DNA of 64,000 nucleotides, taken from positions 1 to 64,000 of the forward strand of contig NZ_JAAOIX010000001.1 in the NCBI RefSeq assembly GCF_011440395.1. The letters run 5' to 3'. Below are positions 17,787 through 25,814 of this stretch, piece by piece. Origin of the DNA: Pseudomaricurvus alcaniphilus. GTDB taxonomy: Bacteria; Pseudomonadota; Gammaproteobacteria; Pseudomonadales; Cellvibrionaceae. Made by a program: the position numbers and the translations under genes. The notes under the pieces were generated by a model. The model searched no databases. It saw only the letters and a program-made list of their open reading frames with translations, and was not told the origin of the DNA. How positions within the stretch are numbered: position 1 is the first letter of the stretch; the number at the start of each line of letters is the position of its first letter.

Positions 17787-19298
17787 CTACAGTACCTTGA
17801 GGTGCTTCAGGGTCTTGATGTTCAGGTACTTGTCGATGGGCAACTGGTTGTCAGCCTGGTAACTATTGACCGCGTTGATCGTGGCGCTGCCAACATAGCC
17901 GTCAATGGGGCCGGGGTTATAGCCCTTATCCTGCAGCACTGTCTGCAACTGCTTGATCAAGTCGGGCGTGGTGTTGGTTTTGCACAGGATTGAACGCCAC
18001 TCCATGCGACCGTCCTTGTCCACTTGCTTAAGGGTAACGGTCTTGTATTCCGCCGGAATGACTTCCCGTGATTCGCTGGCCTTGCGCACTAATTTCTTGA
18101 CCTTGACGGTTTCATATTCTGCCGGCAGTTCAACGGTGCGGCTGGAGGCGGGGGTGACGACCACCTGGCGCTTGACAGTCTTGTATTGTGCTGGCGTTTC
18201 AGTGAGGCATATTTTGGCGCCGGTGCGGGTATTGGCCGGGTGGCTGGTATCATGGATGTCGTGCCAGACAAACTCGGCGTCGGCCACCTGTTTGGTAACA
18301 TCCACACTGCTGTATTGTGCCGGGATCTCAACCCGCTTCTCCTGCGCTGCCGAGACCAGTTCTTTCACTTTGATGGTTTTGTATTCGGCAGGGATCTCGA
18401 TGACTTCGGAGCGGGCTGGCGACTTGAGGATGCGTTTGGATATGGTTTTGTAGGTGGCCGGTACATCTACCAGGCACATGATTTCGCCGGTGGCTTCATC
18501 GATCTTTTGAATCGGGCCACTGCCTTTCTTCCACACAGTGTGGGCAGGCACGTCCACCACGGTCTCGGTCTCGGTGACATACTGGGCGGGTATTTCACGA
18601 ATTTCCGTGCTGGCGTCTTTCACCAGCACGCGTTTTTCTACCCAGCGATACTCGGCCGGTACCGTTTCAATGCGGTAGGAAGCGGCGGCAATCTCAACTT
18701 GTTGGGGCGTTATCTGGTACTGTGCCGGGCGATAATGCTCATGAAAGCACGCGCCGGGCTTGGCGTCATCCAGGCGGATACCATGCTCTTTGGCATTGGC
18801 CAAAAGCTCTCGGCTGGCGGGAGCATCCTCACTGGACAGTCCTGTGCGCCAAACAATTTGCGCGTCCCGTACCTTGATGGTTTCGGACTTGCTGGCATAG
18901 ACGGCCGGCACTTCCACAATCTTGCTGCTGGCCTGCTTCACCAGCACTCGTTCCTCGACCCAATCGTACTGGGCGGGTGTAACATTGACCGACTCACTGG
19001 CCTCGCGCACCATCATCTGTTCAGTGTAGGACTTATAGGTTGGTTCCACCCAGACCCTGGCGTAGCACATGCCCGGCTCAGCGTTGGGGGGCAGCAGATC
19101 GTTGATACCAGCAGCAGAACTGCTGGCTGGGGTTTGAGCGGGCGTCTGGCTGCGCGCAACCGCCAATTCTTTTTCCGAGCGCTGCAGTTGTTTTTCCAGC
19201 TCGCTGATGCGCATCAGTTCGTTGGAGGGGCCGGTAGAGGTGCAACCGGTGACGGCTAATATTGACGCAATGGCAAGGTAAACAGGAGTTCTTTTCAT
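17787..19298 (-). CDS. Lipoprotein with four Cys-to-Trp repeats and a C-terminal peptidoglycan-binding domain
   Basis: 503 residues from ATG 19298 (GAGG 6 nt upstream). Lipobox VTGC with C19; short coiled coil about 26-50. The body consists of four blocks, C78-W150, C184-W256, C275-W345 and C364-W434. Each carries three P-A/T-x-Y motifs, 23 residues apart in blocks 2-4 (for example residues 191, 214 and 237). Each block is a beta-strand-rich unit of about 70 residues. Residues about 446-500 form a PG_binding_1-like domain (LQTVLQDKGYNPGPIDGYVGSATINAVNSYQ). It probably tethers the outer membrane to peptidoglycan. I know of no named family for the repeats. Upstream lies a candidate OmpR box; downstream a terminator. 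Confidence 0.88.
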   Translation of the reverse strand: MKRTPVYLAIASILAVTGCTSTGPSNELMRISELEKQLQRSEKELAVARSQTPAQTPASSSAAGINDLLPPNAEPGMCYARVWVEPTYKSYTEQMMVREASESVNVTPAQYDWVEERVLVKQASSKIVEVPAVYASKSETIKVRDAQIVWRTGLSSEDAPASRELLANAKEHGIRLDDAKPGACFHEHYRPAQYQITPQQVEIAAASYRIETVPAEYRWVEKRVLVKDASTEIREIPAQYVTETETVVDVPAHTVWKKGSGPIQKIDEATGEIMCLVDVPATYKTISKRILKSPARSEVIEIPAEYKTIKVKELVSAAQEKRVEIPAQYSSVDVTKQVADAEFVWHDIHDTSHPANTRTGAKICLTETPAQYKTVKRQVVVTPASSRTVELPAEYETVKVKKLVRKASESREVIPAEYKTVTLKQVDKDGRMEWRSILCKTNTTPDLIKQLQTVLQDKGYNPGPIDGYVGSATINAVNSYQADNQLPIDKYLNIKTLKHLKVL

Positions 19299-19693
19299 GA
19301 TGGGCCTCGTAAACAGCAAATGGGTGATTGAAATAGCTTGCTTAAAAGGGGAGTGGAATTATGTCCGCGCCCGAGCTGACAATCAGTATGCAGTGGAAGA
19401 GGTCGGGGTATTGTAAAAGCTTTGTAAAACCCGGTTGGGCAGGTGCATTGCAAGCAGACGCGACAGCGCGCGAATGGAGAAAAGACGCGAATGGTCAGAA
19501 TAATTGAATGGAGAGAAGAAGAGTGGCCCGGCAGAATTACCGGTAGTGGAGGGTAAATCTGTTGCCGCACTGTTGCTGTTAGCTGACACCAAAGTGTGGC
19601 GATCAATGGCAACGGTTTAGGGATCGGCGCCCGATTGAGGTTAGGCGCCGCGCGTTGTTTTGCCTCGGCGCCATGGCAGCGTGCCTTGTTCCC
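19299..19693. other. Intergenic region with promoter of the repeat lipoprotein, otherwise empty
   Basis: The 395 bases hold the leader and control region of the minus-strand lipoprotein gene, including the 19-bp box at 19412-19430. Short open frames lack ribosome binding sites and coding character. No RNA gene is recognised. Confidence 0.5.
19412..19430 (-). promoter_or_regulatory. Second copy of the OmpR-type box, upstream of the repeat lipoprotein
   Basis: Minus strand GTTTTACAAAGCTTTTACA, identical over 19 bases to 13004-13022, with two TTTTACA direct repeats 11 bp apart. It lies 114 nt upstream of the lipoprotein start. A TACAAT just at its edge could act as -10. Confidence 0.55.
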
Positions 19694-20032
19694 TTAATGA
19701 CTACTGACGCTCCAGACAGTATGAAATTCCCCTTCATCGGTTGCCAGAACCATGTCTTTTTGGGGGATCATCAACTCAGTGGTCTCACAGTTTTGGCGGA
19801 TATCCGTTTCGTAGCTGCCCTTGAACTGCTCAATTTCGTGGACGTGGCCCGAGTGTTCGACTTCAAAGAAAACCTGCACGGACTCCGGTGGGCACACTTT
19901 TAAGTTGGCCTGCCGGGCAATATGCTGGTTGCCGTGCATAAAGTCCTTGAATTTGAGGTAAATGTCTTCGTAGGAAGTGCCGGATAACTCCATTTCACAC
20001 TCGGTGGAAAACCGGAAAGTCATCTTTGCCAT
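19694..20032 (-). CDS. Hypothetical protein, 112 residues
   Basis: Start set at ATG 20032 because GTGGAG lies 9 nt upstream; the longer frame would begin with that GTG itself. The protein starts MAKMTFRFSTECEMELSGTS. It is soluble, acidic, and alternates short strands and one helix (EDIYLKFKDFMHGNQHIAR). It has three cysteines and no recognisable motif. It stands alone before trpS on the opposite strand. I do not recognise the family. Confidence 0.75.
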   Translation of the reverse strand: MAKMTFRFSTECEMELSGTSYEDIYLKFKDFMHGNQHIARQANLKVCPPESVQVFFEVEHSGHVHEIEQFKGSYETDIRQNCETTELMIPQKDMVLATDEGEFHTVWSVSSH

Positions 20033-20251
20033 AGCTGTATACTCCACTTGTTATACCTATCCCACTAACTATACGCTGAATTCTCGCGGGTAACTGCGGG
20101 GGTTATAAACTGATTAGGAATAACCAAAAACCTGAACAGATCAAAAATTGATCAGCCTTGGTGGCTGGAGCGAAACCTTTAGTCCTAGTATCATAGCGAC
20201 CCGCAAATCGTCGCGTTAAACCGCAATTGCCAACCAAATCAGACAAAAACT

Positions 20252-21259
20252 ATGACCACTGAACGTACTCTTACAGGCATCACTACCACTGGTACCCCCC
20301 ATTTGGGGAATTATGTCGGCGCGATTCGACCTGCCATCGCCGCAACCGCTAACGCCAACAATGAATCGTTTTATTTTCTGGCCGATTTTCACGCGCTGAT
20401 CAAGTGCCAGGACCCGGAACTGGTACACCGTTCTACCACGGAAATCGCCGCCACCTGGTTGGCGCTGGGGCTGGATACCAGCAAGGCGGTGTTCTATCGC
20501 CAGTCGGATGTGCCGGAAATTCCGGAGCTGTGCTGGATATTGAATTGTATGGCCGCCAAGGGCCTGATGAATCGTGCCCATGCCTACAAGGCAGCGGTGG
20601 CCGCCAACCAGGAAGCGGGTGCCGACCCCGACTTCGGCATTACTATGGGGCTCTACAGTTACCCGGTGTTGATGGCGGCGGATATTCTTATGTTCAACGC
20701 GCACAAGGTGCCAGTGGGCAAGGACCAGATTCAACATGTGGAGATGGCGCGAGATATCGCCGCCCGCTTTAATCATCACTACGGTGACACTTTTGTGCTG
20801 CCGGAAGCGCAGGTGGAGGATTCGGTAGCGGTGTTGCAGGGCCTGGATGGCCGCAAGATGAGCAAGAGTTACGGGAATACGATCCCGCTGTTTTTGCCCG
20901 AGAAGCAGTTGAAAAAGCACATTAACAAGATCAAAACCAATTTACTGGAACCGGGCGAAGCCAAGGATCCGGATACTTCTACTGTGTTCCAAATTTGGCA
21001 GGCATTTGCGTCAACTGAGCAAACCGCAGCGATGCGCCAGGCGTTTGCCGATGGTATCGCCTGGGGTGAGGCGAAGAAGCAGTTGTTCGAATTGATCAAT
21101 GCCGAAATTGGTGAAGCGCGTGAGCGTTACAATGAGTTGCTGGCGAGTCCGGCTGTGATTGAGGAAGAATTGCAAAAAGGTGCGGAAAAAGCGCGCCAGT
21201 TCAGCGCGCCATTACTGCAGCATTGTCGCGAGGCAGTGGGTATTCGGCCAATTGGTTGA
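20252..21259 (+). CDS. trpS: Tryptophanyl-tRNA synthetase
   Basis: 335 residues, class I synthetase that charges tRNA-Trp. The HIGH-equivalent motif is TPHLGNY near residue 14 and the KMSKS loop is K202-S206. The substrate-specific MNRAHAYKA and [13 protein letters not shown] motifs are present. Length is normal for the bacterial enzyme. Monocistronic: the downstream region contains only palindromic repeats. Confidence 0.97.
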   Translation: MTTERTLTGITTTGTPHLGNYVGAIRPAIAATANANNESFYFLADFHALIKCQDPELVHRSTTEIAATWLALGLDTSKAVFYRQSDVPEIPELCWILNCMAAKGLMNRAHAYKAAVAANQEAGADPDFGITMGLYSYPVLMAADILMFNAHKVPVGKDQIQHVEMARDIAARFNHHYGDTFVLPEAQVEDSVAVLQGLDGRKMSKSYGNTIPLFLPEKQLKKHINKIKTNLLEPGEAKDPDTSTVFQIWQAFASTEQTAAMRQAFADGIAWGEAKKQLFELINAEIGEARERYNELLASPAVIEEELQKGAEKARQFSAPLLQHCREAVGIRPIG

Positions 21260-21360
21260 GGTAGGCTTTTCTCGCTTTCGGCCTCTTGCCAGGGTCTTAA
21301 TAGTCGCGGTGCTCTGCTTAAGTAATTGTTCTTAGCAAAACATGGTTTGACGCGGCGGCC

Positions 21361-21511
21361 CGGTGGGTGTGCCCCGCCAGACCGGCCGCAGGCTCTCCGC
21401 ACTTTTCGCGCTCCCGGAAACTCGCTAGCGCTCAAACATCCGTCCGCGAAAACCCGAAAAGCGCGGAGAGCCTAAACGCGACCTGATTGGTCTGGCAGGG
21501 CACACCCACCG
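21361..21511. repeat. Large imperfect palindrome of two nested arms
   Basis: The outer arms are 21361-21383 and 21489-21511 (23 bp, one mismatch). The inner arms are 21390-21408 and 21455-21473 (19 bp, one mismatch). Together they form a 151-bp structure able to fold as a cruciform or long hairpin downstream of trpS. No transposase is present. Confidence 0.8.
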
Positions 21512-21709
21512 AGCCTTGACCAGGCATCGAGCGAGATTCTGGGAAAAGACAAAAAGAAAGATAATGAGGTCCTCGCGAGAATAAATTATCTCGATCATCT
21601 GCGAGTTTTGGCGGATATGAAGGGCATACCGTTGAGGTCTTGACCGGATCTCAGCCCTTTGAGTGGGAAGTGAAATTACACTGTTGTTAGAAAGCACAAT
21701 GTAGTCAGC

Positions 21710-21905
21710 GGTGGGGGGAGCTCGTTGCGGATCAATCAGGCCATGCTTATCCCCCCGACCACATTTGGGGTAGTCGGCAAGGACTGTCTGAATCCCAATT
21801 TTTTTGCGCGTCTTTTTGCGCAAAAAAATGGTTGAGTTTCGCAGCCGCCAAATGTGGTCGGGGGGATATGGCCGATCCGCAATGGGCTCCCCCCATCGAT
21901 GACGG
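21710..21905. repeat. Nested inverted repeat, REP/MITE-like
   Basis: ATCCCCCCGACCACATTTGG at 21749-21768 is repeated as its exact reverse complement at 21848-21867. Flanking sequence pairs further with gaps (21711-21748 against 21868-21897). In the centre, ATTTTTTTGCGC (21798-21809) and GCGCAAAAAAAT (21818-21829) form a second perfect 12-bp stem with an 8-nt loop. No coding gene overlaps. Confidence 0.8.
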
Positions 21906-22012
21906 GCAGTCCGCTCATATCTCAAATATGCATAATCCCTCTGTAATTATGGGTATCCATGTATGGACCTGGCCGATCCGCAACGGGCTCCCCCCATCGA
22001 TGACGGGCAGTC
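21869..22012 (+). repeat. Two direct copies of a 43-bp unit
   Basis: 21869-21911 and 21970-22012 share 42 of 43 bases, 101 bp apart. Each begins TGGCCGATCCGCAA and ends GACGGGCAGTC. A third, diverged and inverted copy forms the left arm of the preceding palindrome. Confidence 0.8.
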
Positions 22013-22121
22013 TACTCGTATTCCAGACGAAGAATCATACGAATCACGTCTTAAAGGTGTCCAAGATTGCACTAAGTTACAGGCATGCGAGCAACAGTCA
22101 ATTTTCACCGCCACCCATCAC

Positions 22122-23474
22122 CTAACCAGTAAACAGCTGCGGCTGGCCGATGACCTTAACCATTGCTGTGGTTAAATGGGTTAATTCTGCGTCGGTCATT
22201 ATGTAGGGCGGCATCACGTATACCAGGCTGCCAAATGGCCTGATCCAGATGCCTTGCTCGATAAATGCGGCCTGGATGGCGGCCATTTTTACCGGTTGCT
22301 GCATCTCTACTACGCCGATGGCGCCCAGAATTCGCACGTCCTTGACGTGAGCAAATTCGGCGCAGGGGGCAAGGCCGTGTTGCAGTCCGGCTTCGATGCG
22401 CTGGACATTTGCCTGCCAGTCTCCCTCCAGTAACAGGCGGGTGCTGGCCAGGGAAATAGCTGCGGCCAGGGGGTTGCCCATAAAGGTGGGGCCGTGCATA
22501 AAGACACCGGCTTCGCCCTGGCAGATGCCGTCGCTGACCCGGTTGTTGCAGAGAGTGGCGGCCATGCTCAGGTAACCGCCGGTCAGCGCCTTGCCGAGGC
22601 AGAGGATGTCCGGGCTGATGGCGGCGTGTTCGCAGGCAAACAGTTTGCCGGTGCGGCCAAAGCCGGTGGCAATTTCGTCCGCGATCAATAGCACGTCGTT
22701 GGCGTCGCACAACTCCCGTACCTGGCGCAGGTACTCGGGCGGATAGAAGCGCATGCCGCCGGCGCCCTGGACGATGGGTTCGAGAATTACGGCGGCCAAT
22801 TCTTCGCGATGCACTTCAATGGTTTGCCGCATCTCGACGATGTGGCGATCTTCCCAGGGCGTCGCATAACCGGCCACCGGGGCTTCCACAAAGTGCTGGC
22901 GAGTAATGCTGTCGCTGAACAGGTGGTGCATGCCGGTGACCGGATCGCACACTGACATGGCGCCGATGGTGTCGCCGTGGTAGCCATTGCGCAGCGCCAG
23001 CAACCGGTTCTTGCCGGGCTTGCCCTGGCTGTGCCAGTACTGTACGGCCATTTTAATGGCGACTTCTACCGCTACAGAGCCTGAATCAGAGAAGAATACC
23101 TTGTCCAGCCCGGCCGGGGTAATGTCGATTAATAGTTTTGCCAGTTCCACCGCCGGTTGGTGGGTGAGACCACCGAACATGACGTGGGCCATTTTGTCGA
23201 TCTGGCTCTTGGCGGCTTCGTTCAGGCGCGGATGATTGTAGCCGTGAATCGCACACCACCAGGACGCCATGCCATCCAGCAGTTGGCGGCCGTCACTGAG
23301 GGTCAGGCTGCACCCCTGTGCAGATGCCACCGGGTAGACCGGCGGGGGATCGACAAACGAGGAGTAGGGGTGCCAGATATGCTCGCGATCAATCGCGACC
23401 ATATGTTGAGTCGAGAGTTGAGGGTTAAGCTGAGAGTTGGCTTGTGGGGTCGGTTGCTTAGTGGGCTGGGTCAT
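22122..23474 (-). CDS. bioA: Adenosylmethionine-8-amino-7-oxononanoate aminotransferase
   Basis: 450 residues from ATG 23474; an in-frame GTG upstream at 23501 is less likely. PLP-dependent biotin-synthesis enzyme using S-adenosylmethionine as amino donor. Family motifs: HIWHPYSSF near residue 32, GMASWWCAIHGYNHP near 68, and PLP-binding K295 in LGKALTGGYLSMAATL. An extra N-terminal tail of about 20 Gln/Thr/Pro-rich residues precedes the conserved start. No other bio genes are adjacent; its 3' end abuts the repeat region. Confidence 0.95.
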   Translation of the reverse strand: MTQPTKQPTPQANSQLNPQLSTQHMVAIDREHIWHPYSSFVDPPPVYPVASAQGCSLTLSDGRQLLDGMASWWCAIHGYNHPRLNEAAKSQIDKMAHVMFGGLTHQPAVELAKLLIDITPAGLDKVFFSDSGSVAVEVAIKMAVQYWHSQGKPGKNRLLALRNGYHGDTIGAMSVCDPVTGMHHLFSDSITRQHFVEAPVAGYATPWEDRHIVEMRQTIEVHREELAAVILEPIVQGAGGMRFYPPEYLRQVRELCDANDVLLIADEIATGFGRTGKLFACEHAAISPDILCLGKALTGGYLSMAATLCNNRVSDGICQGEAGVFMHGPTFMGNPLAAAISLASTRLLLEGDWQANVQRIEAGLQHGLAPCAEFAHVKDVRILGAIGVVEMQQPVKMAAIQAAFIEQGIWIRPFGSLVYVMPPYIMTDAELTHLTTAMVKVIGQPQLFTG

Positions 23475-23603
23475 AGCGTTGCCATGCGGGTAAAAACCCA
23501 CATGGTAAGGGATTAGTGCGTTGAGACCAACTCTGATATGGCGAGCTGTTGGACCCGATGTGGCAGCCGGTTGAACCCGATTTGGCGACCGGTTGCGGCA
23601 GGC

Positions 23604-24374
23604 TCAGGCAGCCTGGGTAGTTTGCAGGTAACTGTTGACCAGTTGTTGCAGCTGGGCGTACTGGGAGTTGGGCAGGCTTACAAATTCAATGCTCACTTCG
23701 GTTTGGCGGAAGGGCTTGCGGTTGAAGCGAAAGGATTTAACCTGGGCTTCGCAGCGCACCTGAAAATCGTCATTGAAGCTGAACTCGCAGCTGCGCAGCA
23801 GGGTGTCTCGCTGCAGTTGATCCACCAGGTTGCCACCCACCACCAGGCGCATGCCACCGGCGGAGAGGTTCTGCGCGGTGGAGTGCCAGCGCTCGCCCAT
23901 GGGTGATAGCAGCTTCACCGCCAGCGGGTGCTGCTTGCTGAGGCCGATGCGCAGGTTCTTGCGCCGCTGTATGGTTTCGATGGTTTCCGGCAAGCTGAAG
24001 TAGTAGAGCGGGGTGGTGCCACTGGCGACGCGAACCAGCGTCACGGCAAAGGACAGTATTTCACCGCCGCGGTGGTATTGAACAGTAAATTGGTCCCCCG
24101 GCCAGTGGATCCCGGCCCCGGCAAAAGGGAACAGTTCATCCATCTCCAGCCAGTTGTTGTCCAGGTCGATGGCGAGAATCAAACTTTGGAAGCGCACACC
24201 AGTGCGCTGGCAGATCACATCCAGCAGCTTGCGCTCCTGTTGCAGGCCATAGAGTGGCGCCAGGTGATCTATTTTTCTGGTCAGGGCCTGGGCCTGTTGC
24301 CCCAGTAATGCGGGCGCAGGGGCGGGGGCACTTTTACCGCTGATTTTTTGCATCACGGATTGCAAAATAGCCAT
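23604..24374 (-). CDS. PilZ-domain (YcgR-like) c-di-GMP receptor
   Basis: 256 residues from ATG 24374 with AGGAGA 6 nt upstream. Residues about 25-135 resemble the YcgR N-terminal beta-barrel. The PilZ domain follows, with the c-di-GMP ligands in QRRKNLR near residue 145 and NLSAGGMRL (variant of D/NxSxxG) near 178. YcgR-type proteins bind the flagellar motor or regulate polysaccharide; the target here is not evident. Cytoplasmic, monocistronic. Confidence 0.88.
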   Translation of the reverse strand: MAILQSVMQKISGKSAPAPAPALLGQQAQALTRKIDHLAPLYGLQQERKLLDVICQRTGVRFQSLILAIDLDNNWLEMDELFPFAGAGIHWPGDQFTVQYHRGGEILSFAVTLVRVASGTTPLYYFSLPETIETIQRRKNLRIGLSKQHPLAVKLLSPMGERWHSTAQNLSAGGMRLVVGGNLVDQLQRDTLLRSCEFSFNDDFQVRCEAQVKSFRFNRKPFRQTEVSIEFVSLPNSQYAQLQQLVNSYLQTTQAA

Positions 24375-24636
24375 GACGATTCTCCTGTCGATCTGTTTGA
24401 GCGGGTCTGGCGCGTGTCGGCTTAGGCGTCAACGCTGCACTGTATAAGCTGGCCTGGAAAAGACCGCCTTCTTTGAGGAGCAATACTGCAAGCGTTGTGC
24501 CAATTTCTGAAAAGGCCCTCCGGGCGGCAGTGGCTGCGGCTTCAGGGTCTATGTGGGCTTTGCCAGCGGAGGGTGAGCGGCCAGGGAAGGGAACAATCCT
24601 GCCGATCGAGCGGCAAAACCTGCCCACCGGCAGGGG

Positions 24637-24708
24637 CTAGTGTAGTGCCTCGTATAACGTGTACATTCAGCAAGTCGCTAAAGCGCCAGATACGAGGCAC
24701 TACACTAG
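24637..24708. repeat. Perfect 19-bp inverted repeat with 34-nt spacer
   Basis: CTAGTGTAGTGCCTCGTAT at 24637-24655 is exactly reverse-complemented at 24690-24708. It lies in the 418-bp gap between the PilZ and ttcA genes, which holds no gene. There is no T tract. Terminal inverted repeats of a tiny element and a regulatory hairpin are both possible. Confidence 0.8.
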
Positions 24709-24792
24709 GGAGCGCCATTTGAGCGGTGCGGGTTTCCTGCATCGCTCATTATCCGTACAATAGCGGCCGCTCAATTTGCCCCGGTGTCACTT

Positions 24793-25776
24793 ATGTCAGA
24801 CCTGAATATCCGAAAGCAGCGGCTTGAATTCAACAAGCTGCAAAAACGCCTGCGCCGCAATGTCGGCAACGCCATCGTCGACTACCAGATGATCGAGCAG
24901 GGCGATGTGATCATGGCCTGTATCAGCGGCGGCAAGGACAGCTTCGCCATGCTGGACATTTTGCTCAGCCTGCAAAAAACCGCACCCATCGATTTTCAAG
25001 TGATTGCCGTTAACCTGGACCAAAAGCAGCCAGGCTTTCCCGAACACGTGCTGCCTGAGTACTTTGAGTCGCTGGCCATCCCGTACTACATTGTCGACAA
25101 GGACACCTACAGCGTCGTCAAGGAAAAGGTCGCCCCGGGGCAAAAGACCTGCGGCCTCTGCTCGCGGCTGCGGCGCGGCACCCTGTATGAGTTTGCCGAG
25201 CGCATCGGTGCCACCAAGCTGGCCCTCGGCCACCACATGGATGACATCGTAGAGACCATGTTCCTGAACATGTTCCACGGCAGTCGCCTCAAAGCCATGC
25301 CACCCAAGTTGCGCTCCGACGACAAGCGCAATGTGGTGATCCGGCCGCTGGCCTATTGCCGCGAGTCAGACCTGATCTCCTACGCCGAGCACAAGCAATT
25401 CCCGATTATTCCCTGCAACCTGTGCGGCTCCCAGGAAAACCTGCAGCGCCAGGCAGTCAAGTCCATGTTGCACGAGTGGGAGCGCAACGACGTCAGCCGG
25501 GTAGAGCGAATTTTCAAATCCCTGCAGAATGTGTCGCCGAGCCAGCTGGCCGACCGGCAGCTGTTTGATTTTATCAATCTGCCACTGGATCGCAGCGGCG
25601 AGCGGCAAGATTACGAGTTTGAGGACGCCTGCGTCAGTTCCAGCGGATTTATGGATGACCTGGGTGTGCCGAATCGCCCTGATCGCAATGATCGCACGGA
25701 TAGTGGGCGCGCCAATGGCAGCACTGTGGCGCTCAGCGACGCAGTGCAGTTGATCGAGGCGATCGACCTGGGGTGA
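24793..25776 (+). CDS. ttcA: tRNA 2-thiocytidine(32) synthetase TtcA
   Basis: 327 residues from ATG 24793; a GTG three codons earlier is possible. ATP-pyrophosphatase PP-loop SGGKDS at 45-50. Iron-sulfur cysteines C120 and C123 in TCGLCSRL and a later cysteine in [16 protein letters not shown] is a family signature. It adds sulfur to cytidine 32 of some tRNAs in the cytoplasm. The C-terminus has an extra tail of about 30 residues rich in Asp/Arg. Confidence 0.95.
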   Translation: MSDLNIRKQRLEFNKLQKRLRRNVGNAIVDYQMIEQGDVIMACISGGKDSFAMLDILLSLQKTAPIDFQVIAVNLDQKQPGFPEHVLPEYFESLAIPYYIVDKDTYSVVKEKVAPGQKTCGLCSRLRRGTLYEFAERIGATKLALGHHMDDIVETMFLNMFHGSRLKAMPPKLRSDDKRNVVIRPLAYCRESDLISYAEHKQFPIIPCNLCGSQENLQRQAVKSMLHEWERNDVSRVERIFKSLQNVSPSQLADRQLFDFINLPLDRSGERQDYEFEDACVSSSGFMDDLGVPNRPDRNDRTDSGRANGSTVALSDAVQLIEAIDLG

Positions 25777-25808
25777 TCGCCTCGCAGTGCCGCCCCGTGA
25801 CCGGGGCG
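25755..25808. terminator. Two hairpins between convergent ttcA and protease genes
   Basis: CGAGGCGATC at 25755-25764 pairs perfectly with GATCGCCTCG at 25775-25784, spanning the ttcA stop. CGCCCCG at 25791-25797 pairs with CGGGGCG at 25802-25808. Neither has a T tract; they probably end or protect both convergent transcripts. Confidence 0.45.
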
Positions 25809-25814
25809 CTCGGG

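Noticed and set aside
18186-19259. 357-codon frame opposite the repeat lipoprotein
   Set aside because: Mirror frame of a repeat-rich, well-supported gene; no ribosome binding site and no motif.
19383-19592. 69-codon minus-strand frame upstream of the repeat lipoprotein
   Set aside because: No start signals, low coding character, and it crosses the putative regulator box.
21425-22175. Small genes or a transposase remnant in the repeat block after trpS
   Set aside because: The open frames read through inverted repeats on both strands, have no ribosome binding sites and give no domain; they follow from the palindromes.
25755-25808. Regulatory riboswitch after ttcA
   Set aside because: Only simple hairpins at the end of convergent genes; no downstream gene on that strand.
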